Below are positions 11,305 through 22,268 of a DNA stretch of 64,000 bases, in pieces. The position numbers and the translations under genes were made by a program. The stretch's first letter is position 1; each line of letters opens with the position of its first letter. Below the pieces are notes generated by a model. It worked only from the letters and a program-made list of their open reading frames with translations, was not told the origin of the DNA and ran no database searches. Location of the stretch: assembly GCA_963680875.1 (NCBI GenBank), contig OY804584.1, positions 95,190,031 to 95,254,030 on the forward strand, read 5' to 3'. Source of the stretch: Bathymodiolus brooksi (lineage: Eukaryota; Mollusca; Bivalvia; Mytilida; Modiolidae).

Positions 11305-14300
11305 ATGCTGTTTTATCGAGTGTTTGTTTTACTACTGTCTGCCAATTTTTATCAACAATATGAACAGATCAGAAATCCAAATTTGTTTCTAGTGTCAACG
11401 CATAATTACAGTCGAGATTTCACACTTAACAAGCTGTCTGAAAGTGCATATGAGGTAACATTTGCCAATGACCTATATATTGACATTTTTACCACACTTT
11501 TCTACCACCTAAAACACAACAGGATAGTTCCACTCTCAATCCCTGTTGAGTTTAAACAAAGACACCATAGACTTTTACTTATCTTGATACTCAGTGGTGA
11601 CATTTCGGTAAATCCTGGACCACCCAAACATCCATGCGGCTATTGCTATAAGCCAGTTGCGAAAAATCATCGTGCTGTATTGTGCGAGGCCTGCAACTAC
11701 TGGAGCCACATCAAATGTGCTAAGGTTTCACCAACCGAGTATATATCGTTGAGTAATTCTGATGAGCCATGGCTATGCGGTGAATGCAACTCCTTCAAAT
11801 TCACTGATTCATTTTTTGACAATTCGTTACAAAATGCAGATATAGGCTCTCTGTCGTTATCTTCAGAAGGTTCAAATATTAACATTTTCACCGAACTAAT
11901 AGATGCCAGAAAGAAACATACGAAAAACTTTCTAATTTGTCACCTGAATATAAACAGTCTGAGATACAAATATGATGAAATCAAAGATATTTTATTAGAT
12001 AAAGTTGTTGACTGTCTCATAATATCAGAAACTAAATTAGATTCATCTTTTAAAGATTCCATATTTGAGGTTGATGGCTACAAACTTCAGCGGAGAGACC
12101 GTACTGACCACGGAGGGGGCATAGCTACTTTCATGCGTGCCGACATACCAGCACGGAGACGTTTTGACATTGAATGTAAGACTCTTGAAAATATTGTGTA
12201 TGAAGTTACTCTTGATAAAACCAAATGGTTAATATATGCTATTTATAGACCTCCATCAATGGCTAATGATATTTTCACTAACCATATGAACATTTTATTA
12301 GATAAAGGTTCTAAATTTATAGAAAATTACATGGTTATTGGTGATCTTAACTATGATATTTTGACTCCTGATAAATCGCAGGTACTTGATGATTTATGTG
12401 ATATTTTTGATTTAAGAAATATTGTTAAAAATCCTACATGTTTTATGAAGGGATATGAACCATCATTAGTAGATGTTATACTTACTAATAAAAACAATCT
12501 TTGTTTTAAGACACTTAATTTTAATACTGGAGTCAGTGATTGTCATCATATGATATCGACATTTATTAAAGGTAATACACCAAATTGTGTAAACAGCAAG
12601 ATACAATATAGAAGTTTTAAAGATTTTGATGTTAATAAATATATTAGTGATCTAGATAATACTGTTTATCTACATGATTCTAGTGAGTGTGTAGATGATA
12701 TAAACACTATGTATAATGATTTTGAAACTAAAGTCTCACAGGTCATTGATCATCATGCACCCATAAAATATAGATACCCTCGAAAAAACTCAGTACCGTA
12801 TATGAACAGAGAGCTGAGAAAAGCCATATACAAAAAACAAATGCTACGATCGAAATTTGAGAAATACAAAACAAATAAAACCTGGGAAGCATACAGAAAA
12901 CAAAGAAATCTTGTTACCAAACTAAAAAGAAAATCTATCAACACATATTTTCAAGAAAGATGTACTGGTGGACAAAAATCTAAACATTTTTACACCACAG
13001 TCAAACCATTTCTATCAAAAAAATCTACAGGTAGTCAACAGAAAATTGTTCTAGTAGAAAATGATAAGATTGTGAACAACACTAAAGATATATGTGATAC
13101 CTTTAACACCTTTTTTGTAAATGTTGCAAATGACATTGGCAAAGATGTTATTTTTGATGGAAATAGTCACCCTAGTATATTGAAAATTAAGAACAATACA
13201 CAACATAATACACTGTTTGATTTTAAACCTACAGATGTTGACACTATAAACAAACTGGTTAGCAAAATAAACATCAAGAAAGCTACTGGTGTAGATCAGA
13301 TCTCGTCTAAACTTTTACGTGCTGGTGCACCTGTACTTAACAAGCATATAACAACACTTGTTAATAACACTATCAAAACCAGTGTTTTTCCAACCAGGTT
13401 AAAAGAAGCTCAGGTTGTTCCACTACATAAAAAAAATGACCCTTTAGACAAAAAGAACTACCGGCCAGTTAGCATCTTGCCCACAATTTCTAAAGTTTAT
13501 GAAATGGTTTTATCTGACCAACTAACTGATTTATTTGAAAATATTTTTCATACTTTTTTATGCGCTTTTAGAAAGGGTCATGGTTGTCAGACAACTTTGC
13601 TGAGACTCCTTGAAGATTGGAAAACAGCTCTAGATAAAAATCAGTATGTGGCAGCAATTCTTATGGATCTTTCGAAGGCTTTTGACTGTCTGCCACATGA
13701 CATTCTCCTTTGTAAGCTGTCTGCATACGGCCTATCTCCAAAATCTGTGGAATTACTTAGAAATTATTTAACTGGTCGTAAGCAACAAATCAAACTTCAG
13801 GGAGATCTCAGCAGTTGGGCTGATATACAAAAAGGGGTACCTCAAGGCTCTATACTTGGCCCCTTGTTATTTAAAATTTTTATTAACGACATCTTTTATT
13901 TTATTGAATATGGTACATTGTATAATTATGCTGATGATAACACCTTGTCTTATGTAAATGATAATTATGAGAAATTAATTGATATACTTGAAAAAGAAAG
14001 CTCAGTATTGATAGACTGGTTCAAATTCAATTGTATGCAGGCTAATCCAGATAAGTTTCAAGCCATTGCAGTTGGCAATAAGACACATGCCAAGACACCA
14101 GTATTTAAAATAGATTCAGTTGAAATTACTTGTGATGAAGTGGTAAGATTACTAGGAATAGATATTGATTACCAACTTAATTTCAATTATCATATTAAAA
14201 ATATATGTCGTAAAGCTTCTCAACAGTTGAATGTTTTAAAGCGCATTGGTTGTTTCCTTTCAAAATTAAATAAATTAACAATTTTTCATACTTTCATTTT

Positions 14301-14766
14301 GTCTAATTTTAATTTTTGTCCTTTGGCGTGGCATTTTTGCAATAAAAGTAATACCTCTAAATTAGAAAAAATCCAGGCGAGGGCTTTACGATTTATATAC
14401 GAGGACTATGAGAGCACATATGATGAGTTATTAGAAAAAGCTAAAGTTCCATCTCTGAAAGTTAGAAGAATGCGTACCATGGCTATTGAATGTTTTAAGA
14501 TTTTAAACAAACTTTCACCATCTTGTTTACATGATTTAGTTGTTTTTAAAGATTGTAAATATAATTTTAGATATTCCAATATTGTAGATATACCTAGGGT
14601 ACGAACATCTACCTACGGTAAGAATAGTTTTAAATATGCAGCAGCTGTTTTATGGAATGACCTACCTGATGATTTTAGAAAAATTTCCAATTTTAATCAG
14701 TTTAAGAATATTTTAAAATCTTGGAATGGAAATGTATGTAAATGTTCAGCTTGTGCTGACTTTTAA
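11305..14766 (+). CDS. LINE polyprotein: 2A-like motif, PHD-type zinc finger, endonuclease, reverse transcriptase
   Basis: This 1153-residue ORF has no stop or frameshift. Residues 97-106 read SGDISVNPGP, resembling 2A ribosome-skipping peptides (D-[VI]-E-x-N-P-G-P) but with Ser where Glu is usual. Residues about 110-162 form a Cys/His finger (CGYC, CEAC, WSHIKC, WLCGEC) of PHD type. An apurinic-type endonuclease follows at about 205-415 (HLNINSL, SETKLD, RPP, GDLNYD, SDCHHM). The reverse transcriptase spans about 640-930 (NYRPVSILP, MDLSKAFDCLPHD, PQGSILGPLLF and catalytic YADD near residue 874). The C-terminal region carries FCPLAWHF and KLEKIQARALRF, usual after the RT in this group. The enzyme would nick target DNA and copy its own RNA there. 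An alternative start further downstream is possible, but this ATG is in frame with everything downstream. Confidence 0.95.
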   Translation: MLFYRVFVLLLSANFYQQYEQIRNPNLFLVSTHNYSRDFTLNKLSESAYEVTFANDLYIDIFTTLFYHLKHNRIVPLSIPVEFKQRHHRLLLILILSGDISVNPGPPKHPCGYCYKPVAKNHRAVLCEACNYWSHIKCAKVSPTEYISLSNSDEPWLCGECNSFKFTDSFFDNSLQNADIGSLSLSSEGSNINIFTELIDARKKHTKNFLICHLNINSLRYKYDEIKDILLDKVVDCLIISETKLDSSFKDSIFEVDGYKLQRRDRTDHGGGIATFMRADIPARRRFDIECKTLENIVYEVTLDKTKWLIYAIYRPPSMANDIFTNHMNILLDKGSKFIENYMVIGDLNYDILTPDKSQVLDDLCDIFDLRNIVKNPTCFMKGYEPSLVDVILTNKNNLCFKTLNFNTGVSDCHHMISTFIKGNTPNCVNSKIQYRSFKDFDVNKYISDLDNTVYLHDSSECVDDINTMYNDFETKVSQVIDHHAPIKYRYPRKNSVPYMNRELRKAIYKKQMLRSKFEKYKTNKTWEAYRKQRNLVTKLKRKSINTYFQERCTGGQKSKHFYTTVKPFLSKKSTGSQQKIVLVENDKIVNNTKDICDTFNTFFVNVANDIGKDVIFDGNSHPSILKIKNNTQHNTLFDFKPTDVDTINKLVSKINIKKATGVDQISSKLLRAGAPVLNKHITTLVNNTIKTSVFPTRLKEAQVVPLHKKNDPLDKKNYRPVSILPTISKVYEMVLSDQLTDLFENIFHTFLCAFRKGHGCQTTLLRLLEDWKTALDKNQYVAAILMDLSKAFDCLPHDILLCKLSAYGLSPKSVELLRNYLTGRKQQIKLQGDLSSWADIQKGVPQGSILGPLLFKIFINDIFYFIEYGTLYNYADDNTLSYVNDNYEKLIDILEKESSVLIDWFKFNCMQANPDKFQAIAVGNKTHAKTPVFKIDSVEITCDEVVRLLGIDIDYQLNFNYHIKNICRKASQQLNVLKRIGCFLSKLNKLTIFHTFILSNFNFCPLAWHFCNKSNTSKLEKIQARALRFIYEDYESTYDELLEKAKVPSLKVRRMRTMAIECFKILNKLSPSCLHDLVVFKDCKYNFRYSNIVDIPRVRTSTYGKNSFKYAAAVLWNDLPDDFRKISNFNQFKNILKSWNGNVCKCSACADF

Positions 14767-15101
14767 ATTTGTTTAAATTTCTACCATCTAGGTCATATCC
14801 AGTTTTTATTTATTGTGCTTATAAAATTTTTATGCTTTGCTCATAATATCAGCTTTTAGTTGTTCATAGTTTGCTACATTAGCTCTTGGTATGCTTAGCT
14901 TATAACATTAGCTTTTAATCTGCTTTTTTGCTTATCTTATAACTGTTAGTATTTTACATGTAGTGCTTACTTAGTCTTGTATTTTAGCTGTATGTTGCAT
15001 GCTTGTTATTTGTTATTTATTATGTGTCTGTGTATGTCGATTAAAAGCTCAACAGAGCTTATGTTGTATGTTGTTTTAACCATGCCGACTCTAAATAAAG
15101 C

Positions 15102-15130
15102 TTATTTATTTATTTATTTATTTATTTATT
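15102..15130 (+). repeat. (TTTA)n tract at the LINE 3' end
   Basis: About seven TTTA units follow AATAAAGC. They mark the end of the retrotransposon copy. Confidence 0.85.
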
Positions 15131-15416
15131 CAGAAACGCTTTAATGAACGGAAATATCAATATTTGAAATATAAGAACAAGAATCACTCCGGAACGGACA
15201 CGTAAATATTATCGGGTATCAATTTGGCACCAAATTCAAACTGGTATTTTGTGCAAAATACGATAGAGGATTTTGGGATTTAGGCAATTGGGAAATATTG
15301 AAACCTTTGAAATGGACAAATATTACAATTTTTTCCTGATCTGGTTGAAAAGATCCACTAAGATTTTTATTTCTCTGTGAATTTAAATAAAATACTTTGC
15401 TTTATTTATATCATTT

Positions 15417-15487
15417 GTTTCTGGTAAAAAAAATATACCTAGATACTGGTATATATAATATCTAGGTATATTTTTTTTACCAGAAAC
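15417..15487. repeat. Perfect 29-bp-arm palindrome with a 13-base loop
   Basis: The left arm (15417-15445) begins GTTTCTGGTAAAAAAAATAT and the right arm (15459-15487) is its exact reverse complement, with eight A's matching eight T's. The loop reads CTGGTATATATAA. It may be a tiny foldback element or MITE; no clear target duplication is seen. Confidence 0.9.
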
Positions 15488-15568
15488 AAGGATTTATATA
15501 ACAAAATATGAGTTATTGCAATTTGTGTGGTATTGGATCACAACACAGTGATATTTCAAAAGGAAAAA

Positions 15569-15586
15569 GGGGGGGGGGGGGGGGGG
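15569..15586 (+). repeat. Run of 18 G
   Basis: A single-base G tract in AT-rich sequence. A shorter run of 12 G lies at 50874-50885 and a C run at about 33370-33381. Lengths may be affected by sequencing error. Confidence 0.9.
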
Positions 15587-15754
15587 TGTACATATAAAAA
15601 TCACTGGTATGCAAGACTCCAATCAAGGTAGACAGAAATAAAAATGTGACATTGAATAATGTCCTGAAGGTAGTTATGAATAAAAAAAATACCCAGAACA
15701 AATCAGTTCAGGCAGCTTTAACTATTTACTAAATTTGGGCAGGGTAATGTCAGA

Positions 15755-16040
15755 GGGGTCGCGAAACAATGTTTCGATTAATCGCAATTGACTTCTCCCA
15801 GAAGTCTACCCACTTCTCTCTGTTGTCTCCCACTTCTCCCTGTGAGCTCTCTAAAAGAGAAGTCACTTCTCCCTCTAATTTGAAAGTAGTGGGAGCCCTG
15901 GATAATTATTCTCTAGTTTTTGTAATTTTTATTAATGTTTTCGGACAACTAAAAGATTGAGTCGGACAAGTACTTTTTTTAGTTAGTTGTCTGAAGGGAT
16001 ACGTTGAAAAATATGTTAATGTAGAGGCCTGATGCCGCTT
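15755..16040 (-). repeat. GTCGGACAA-family repeat, inverted partner of 10711-10930
   Basis: It contains repeated CACTTCTCCC motifs, GTCGGACAAGTA and the end motif TTAATGTAGAGGCCTGATGC, which read on the minus strand matches the start of the copy at 10711. Confidence 0.45.
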
Positions 16041-16202
16041 TTTTTTTTTTGTCTGACAAAACTGTACCCTTCAAATCAAGTACATCATAGGACAAATATC
16101 ATACATTTTAATAATCAGTTTAAAGATGCATGACCCGTGACGATAGTAGATCAAACATATTAAATATTGGCCTAGGAATTATATATAAAGTATCAGGGAC
16201 CG

Positions 16203-16475
16203 TCGTGATCATCATCGTATGGTAGTTGGATTTACAACTACCTGTACGTGTACAATCAGTGACTATCACCACTAAAGATACGAGTTTGAATCCCGCTCAT
16301 AGCGTGGTGTACTCGATACAACATTATGTGATAAATTTTGCCGGTCATTTGAGACAGGTCGGTGGTTTTCTCCGGGTACTCTGGTTTCCTCCACTAATAA
16401 AATTGACCGCCACAATATAACTGACATATTGTTGAAAATGACGCTAAACACAATAACCCTAATCCATAACACCAT
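16203..16475 (+). repeat. tRNA-headed SINE, full-length copy
   Basis: Same family as 5111-5378 in the opposite orientation. The head reads CATCGTATGGTAGTTGGATT, the B-box-like motif GAGTTTGAATCCC, and the tail CACAATATAACTGACATATT, ending GACGCTAAACAC. Confidence 0.82.
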
Positions 16476-17106
16476 AAATGTTGATGACACCGTTGCAGTC
16501 TAGTAAATTATAAAGTGTGTTATTATGCCAAGGGAATTGATGTTGTAGTGTGTCAATGATGTCGGTTCGAATCCCGATAATTGAGGAATAGAGGTTGACA
16601 TTATAATACACAAAAAAACTAAAGATTAAGCATTACGAATTCCATATGTAAGCTTCATATTACCATAAGATTGTATGGATATGGATATAGTAAAGTTTAG
16701 CATGCAGTGAATAAAGAAATTTCGGTGGTTTTGCACGGGTCATCGTGTTTCCACCTCAGGTACTCGGGAACATGTACCTCCTCTTTCCCCCCTTAATTTC
16801 TCCAATTACGAAACTTGTTTATCATATCCTTCAAGCATTTTGTGATTATATATATACCAGATTAAGGAATAAATACACTGAAAATAATAGTTGACAGATA
16901 CGATACAACTTTTTCGTAGATGGGAAAAGGGGTGGGGTACTTGTCCCCTAAACCCCGTGGCTTCCACCAGCAATGAAACTTCAAACCATGATTGTTAAAG
17001 CCGGTGTTAAACGACCGTAATTGTTTGCCATTATCAAGTCAATATACATACGTATTACATATAAATCGAATTTACACATTAACACACTTTTTATATGGAT
17101 CTGGGT

Positions 17107-17173
17107 GATCGAGTCACAGGCACTTGTTGAATGAAACAAGTTTTTGAATGCAACAAGTGCCTGTGGATCGAGT
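17107..17173. mobile_element. 51-bp micro-MITE with 8-bp target duplication
   Basis: The direct repeat GATCGAGT flanks (17107-17114 and 17166-17173) a 51-bp core with perfect 15-bp inverted ends CACAGGCACTTGTTG and CAACAAGTGCCTGTG. An 8-bp duplication fits hAT-type insertion. Confidence 0.72.
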
Positions 17174-17224
17174 ACAGAAGGTTGTCGACTTTTATTTCGT
17201 TATACATGACGACACACCTAATGC

Positions 17225-18010
17225 AAATATGCCCGGTAAAATGCAAATATAACCGGTAAAATGCAAATAATTAAAGATTACCAGTTATATTAGCATTTAC
17301 CAGTTAAATTAGCGAATTGTCTTGTTATATTTGCGTTTTACCTTTTAAATTTGCATTGTCGTGGCATTTTAGCGTTTTTCCTTTTAAATTTGCATTGTCG
17401 TGGCATTTTAGCGTTTTTCCTTTTAAATTTGCATTGTCGTGGCATTTTAGCATTTTCCCTTTTAAATTTGCATTGTCGTAGCATTTTAGCGTTTTTCCTT
17501 TTAAATTTGCATTGTCGTGGCATTTTAGCGTTTTTCCTTTTAAATTTGCATTGTCGTGGCATTTTAGCGTTTTTCCATTTATATTTGCATTGTCGTGGCA
17601 TTTTAGCATTTTTCCTTTTATATTTGCATTGTCGTGGCATTTTAGCGTTTTTCTTTTTATATTTGCATTGTCGTGGCATTTTAGCGTTTTTCCTTTTAAA
17701 TTTGCATTGTCGTGGCATTTTAGCGTTTTTCCTTTTATATTTGCATTGTCGTGGCATTTTAGCGTTTTTCTTTTTATATTTGCATTGTCGTGGCATTTTA
17801 GCGTTTTTCCTTTTAAATTTGCATTGTCGTGGCATTTTAGCGTTTTTCCTTTTAAATTTGCATTGTCGTGGCATTTTAGCTTTTTTCCTTTTATATTTGC
17901 GTTTTTCCTTTTAAATTTGCATTGTCGTGGCATATTTGCAATTGTCGAGGCATATTTGCAATTGTCGAGGCATATTTGCATTAACGTGGCATATTTGCAT
18001 TTTACCAGTT
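17225..18010. repeat. 39-bp minisatellite (about 15 copies) with inverted flanks
   Basis: The unit is TTTTCCTTTTAAATTTGCAT plus TGTCGTGGCATTTTAGCG, repeated from about 17333 to 17912. Because 39 is divisible by three, reading frames stay open: two frames on each strand run 166-218 codons as 13-residue repeats (for example KCHDNANLKGKTL). The array is bordered by GGTAAAATGCAAATA at about 17235 and its inverse TATTTGCATTTTACC near 17993, with short TTGCAATTGTCGAGGCATAT repeats on the right. The frames are by-products unless transcripts show otherwise. Confidence 0.88.
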
Positions 18011-19597
18011 AAATCGCACGGTCATGTAAATCACCTGCTGAGTAGAGAGATTACGTAATACTGTAGTCGTCACTAGCTCATTGAATATGACGATCTATAG
18101 TATTATATTATTATCGTGTATCTATATATATGTATTTATTTATCTATTTATTATTATTATTATTATTTATGTTATACTAGTCTGGCCCTTAATAAATTTA
18201 GTGTATTCAATACACAATAATCCATCAATTGTTGCGTATTTGATTTCCATGTCGTATTTTAACTTAATGCGATGTTTATTAAGAAATGTGACTTTAAATG
18301 TATTAAAATATTAGCAAAGTGTGATGATACACGTACAGAATACGTACACTGTTGTCACTTCACTATTACTTGTTTTTGATTATCATGACCTTGCATTACC
18401 TATGTTGAGACTATTTACTAAAAAATGAATTAAGTATATATTAAACTATCGGTCTCTATTAAGCTATTTATGTCTTGTTTTATAGCACAGGATTGCGTAT
18501 GTACAGCGTCAAAGTTATTGTGCTTTAAAAGTTCTGATTATTGTAATGAGGCACCTTAATGAACAATAAATATTTTTGTTTATGATATAAAACAAATAAT
18601 CATAACCCTATGTAAACGCCGTAACGTACGCGCCCTTGTCCGATCCAACATAAATATGCAATTTACATGTAAGCACTATTTTGTCAGTTAATTAGATTGA
18701 TCAATAAATACAGGATTTTTTTTTTCTTCAAATGTTTATATAATTCCCTGATAAATATAAGAACAATCTATAATAGTATTATATTATTGTTTATTTATTT
18801 GTACCATTCTGGATGATAATAACTTTAGCTATTCAATACACAATAATCCATCAATCGTTTTGTATTTTACAGTAGTTATGTATATTTGATTTCTTGATTT
18901 TGTTTTTCAGGATCTAGAACTATGCACTCATATTTATTTCAATTTGATGTTGATTTAAATGTAACCGCTTAATATTTTCACGGAGATTCAACATTATAAT
19001 TTATGTTTATTTATTTTACAGGCGATTGATGCATTTTAGTGGCCTTACCGTTCATCATTACGAACATATTGTTATATGGTAAATTACTTCAAGCCTTACA
19101 AATCGGGTAGCCTATTGTGCGACATTATATCCAACTTAATCTTGATTCGCTTCGATAACTCTGTAATTTATTACGGGCTTGTTTTCGATAAAAAAAAAAT
19201 ATGTATATGGATATTTTTTTTAAATAATCGCTAAACAGTGTTAAACATCGATTTGTATGCATCTGAAAGCAAAGCTCGGAGCTAAGAAATTATTCAAATG
19301 AATATTTTACGTTAAGTTTAACGTTTAAAAAAATTTAATTCACTACTGTAAACATCTGTTTTGTAGGCCTTGTATTAAAATATGTGTTGAAATAGTGTAA
19401 AACAATTGAATTTTCTATAATTCAGAGAGAACACATTTGTTGTCCCCACAAGAGTTACATGCCTAGAGGCCTTTTCCTCAGGTGTACCACCTGTTGTGTT
19501 TACTGCTAAAGTGTATATTGTATTGGGGTGAGCTGTAAGTAATGAATTTATACCAAAGTAATAAAATTTTATGATTTCGTGTATCCCTCAAGGCCAA
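18011..19597. other. AT-rich stretch with one local duplication
   Basis: The segment at about 18095-18260 (ending TTCAATACACAATAATCCAT) recurs in diverged form at about 18770-18890, some 670 bases further on and in the same orientation. Otherwise I see no gene, paired end or RNA feature. Confidence 0.6.
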
Positions 19598-20082
19598 GTT
19601 ATAGTTAGAGTATATTAAGTGAAATTAAGTGAATTTTACTTGAGTGGTATTCATAAAACTTCTTATTTTAAGTATTTCCTAAGAATAACCTTAAGTTAAG
19701 GAAACTCCGCCCATCATAATTAAGTGGTATTCATAAACGTCCTTAAACCAAAAAAACACTTAAGATTTCCCTTAACTTTAAGGTAGATGGGTAGGTTCCT
19801 TAAGTTTTCTTGAATTGCTATTTTATATTGATTGTGAGTTATGAAAGTGATATTGTATGAATAAAAAGATAACAACAAACTATATTAGCAATATTTCATA
19901 GGCATTCGAGTTTATCATCAAATCCATATCATATCTTACATGTACATAAAATTCACCATCAAGGTCATTTTCCGGATGAGTAAATATTTTTACAACCGTA
20001 CCATTTGATGGCACGTGCTTTGCGGGTATATGAAATAGGTATAATTAAAGCATATTAGTATTGCATTATTACCAATACAAAC

Positions 20083-20337
20083 ATGTTCCATGTCGGACGT
20101 TTTCGGTTGTTTCATGCTGGGAGCAGAGCTTTACGTAGAGAGCGAGTATTCAGAGACCGTACAAAACCTATTGATATCCACGATGACTTCGAGTTAATAG
20201 ACAAATACAGATTTAACCGACAGTCTATTATGATGATATGTGATATGTTACAGGATGACTTAGAAAGCAGTACATTTAGGAATCGAGCCTATTTTTTTTT
20301 ATGTTTTATTTACATGATATTTCCATACAGTCATTAA
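20083..20337 (+). pseudogene. Harbinger transposase (HARBI1-like) N-terminal fragment
   Basis: The frame encodes RRERVFRDRTKPIDIHDDFE, then LIDKYRFNRQSIMMICDML. This matches the conserved N-terminal segment of PIF/Harbinger nucleases, where Arg-Val-Phe-Arg-Asp-Arg is followed by an acidic stretch and Tyr-Arg-Phe. Similarity fades after RNRA, where the frame becomes low-complexity Phe/Tyr and then stops. The DDE catalytic part, normally about 250 further residues, is not found before the right inverted repeat, so the copy cannot encode an active nuclease. Confidence 0.75.
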
Positions 20338-20495
20338 AATTAGTTTCGTATATAACTGTTGAACGTAAAATCCTCCAAATAGACGAGGGTCCAAACTCAA
20401 AAGTGGGAAGTTGAGGAACAGTATGATTGTGTCCCTGTTAAACATACATGTACCTAAATTTTAAAGAAATATAATTGTTAACGAAAATTTTGCTC

Positions 20496-22268
20496 TTAAG
20501 GTGGTAGACCTGGGTTACCCTAAAATTTTCCCATCATTCAATTTTTTTTAAATTTGCATCATGGAATAGTTATGTCTAAATACATTATCTGCCAAAGTTT
20601 CAAAAAATTTCACCGTGCCGTTTTCTCCATAGCACATCCTAAATATAGCAATTTTGGGGGTATTCTTGACGCCAGATGGTAATACTAGTTTCGGAAGATT
20701 CTAATAGATATACACATTTATTTCTGATCGAAAAGGAATATTTTGGCTTTAATACACTTGAGAGTGTTGTTGTTGAATAAATATGAAATATCTAGCATAT
20801 CTGAATATCCTGTTTGGAGATAATCACGTGCAAAACAGTGGAAACTGCAAAAAAGGGGGATGCCCTGAGGACCACCTTGGTATTAAAAATCGGATTAAAA
20901 AAATTCCTGACAATTAATGTCACACTGAAGAATAGACATATATACATCATTGCACCAAATTTTACAAACTTTTACTGTCAGATTTTTAAAATATTTAAAT
21001 TTATGTTTTTCGTGGATGGCACCCAGAAAAAAATTAAATTGTCGAGGAAAGTTATCACACACCCATCCTTTGCTAGTTTCTTTATTTTTGAGATAAAAAA
21101 TAACTAGTTACCAATAACAAAAAGCTTTTGAATTCTTATAATTGACAAAGTGGATGTCTAAATTACCAAATGACTGCATTTGTCTTTTTTATTTTCAAGT
21201 CGGCTGGGGAGGGGGAGGGGTGGTTTGAGGGTGACTCTACTTGATTAATTCATTGCAAAAAAAAAACACAAAAAACACAGACAGCCACCCAGCTGTATTG
21301 TTCAATTCCTTCAAATTCTGTGCTCCAGTTGTATTCGTTTGATTCTGGTTATTCTTTAGTTGTCTTAGAAGATGAGGGAGAAGTGTGAAGGCATGACAGG
21401 GAGACATGTTTTTGCAAAAATGTGGGTTTTTTTTAACCTTTTTTTGCATTTGAAGTGTGTCTTTGCTAATATCCTGTTTATATCTTTCATATTTAACATT
21501 AAATTCATGCTTTGTATTTGTTTTATTATTATTATTGATCTTATATTTATTCATTTTAGATTTATTCATTTTTGCCTTGAAATCTGTCAATGACATCTAA
21601 ATGTTCGTTTCCTTCCCCTGATTTCCTACGTCCCCATGATCGCCGTTTTTAAAACTTGGACATGTTGATTGTTTAGCTTTTAAAAAGCTACAAATAACTC
21701 AAGTTTTGTGAAAATAATTAGAATATAACACAATTCAACGGCCAATTTGGTAAAGGAAGCGTGTGTTTGTATATTTTAAGATTTGGGATTTAATATTCAC
21801 CTGGAATTTCATCAGTACAAATTTGTAGAAGTTTGCCGTGATACTTCTGTATCAACAAATTAAACCTTCTTTATTACTTGAATAAAACCTTTTCCTCTTA
21901 TTCTTATGTATCTTCCCATTGATTACAATTGATTTGACAATCAGCTTTACCATAAATCGAAGATTATTTTCAAGAAAAGAGTGACTTGCAAAAAGAAACA
22001 AGGCGACTTTAATTTTGCTTTGTAGTCGAGGGAGAGCGACTTCGGCCGATATAGGGCGAGAACTTCGCCTGGTTCGGTCAGCCCTGCAAGGAGCACAGAT
22101 ATGGAAAGGTAAAAGGAAAAGGAGTAATTTTTTTAACTGGCCATATCCAATGTAAACAATCTTTGTCACCAAGAAGCTTGGAATTGATGGGGAATTTTCA
22201 AACGCACAGATGATCATATATTTGAGAAGACACTGAAAATCTCCCATACCCCAGGCCTACCTCCTTAA
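20496..22268. mobile_element. TTAA-flanked non-autonomous element nested in the Harbinger copy
   Basis: TTAA at 20496-20499 and 22265-22268 bound inverted ends that begin GGTGGTAGACCTGGGTTA on the left and, read inward from the right, GGAGGTAGGCCTGGGGTA. Duplication of TTAA is typical of piggyBac-like elements, but the ends do not match the usual piggyBac start, so the superfamily is open. No transposase frame is visible inside. Confidence 0.62.

Larger units (their letters stand above)
11163..15131 (+). mobile_element. Full-length non-LTR retrotransposon (LINE, CR1/Jockey-like)
   Basis: The element contains one long intact ORF, a 3' UTR of about 330 bases and a terminal (TTTA)n tract at about 15102-15130, which is how many CR1/Jockey-group elements end. 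A 7-base direct repeat AGAAACG occurs at 11156-11162 and 15132-15138 and could be the target-site duplication. If so, the 5' UTR is about 140 bases, but a 7-base match is weak. The element lies antisense inside the first coding intron of the transporter gene. A related 3' end occurs alone at 23290-23491. Confidence 0.88.

Noticed and set aside
12753..12944. Minus-strand open frame inside the LINE
   Set aside because: It is the complement of the coding LINE ORF and has no independent signal.
16545..16600. tRNA-like B box GGTTCGAATCCCG as a tRNA gene
   Set aside because: No matching A box or acceptor stem at the right distance; probably a decayed SINE head.
17325..17981. Long repetitive open frame (218 codons, minus strand) as a protein gene
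   Set aside because: It is a by-product of the 39-bp tandem unit. Frames are open on both strands and composition is set by the repeat, with no start context or splice evidence.
21237..21596. Lys/Asn-rich 119-codon minus frame as a gene
   Set aside because: Low-complexity AT-driven sequence inside a non-autonomous transposon.
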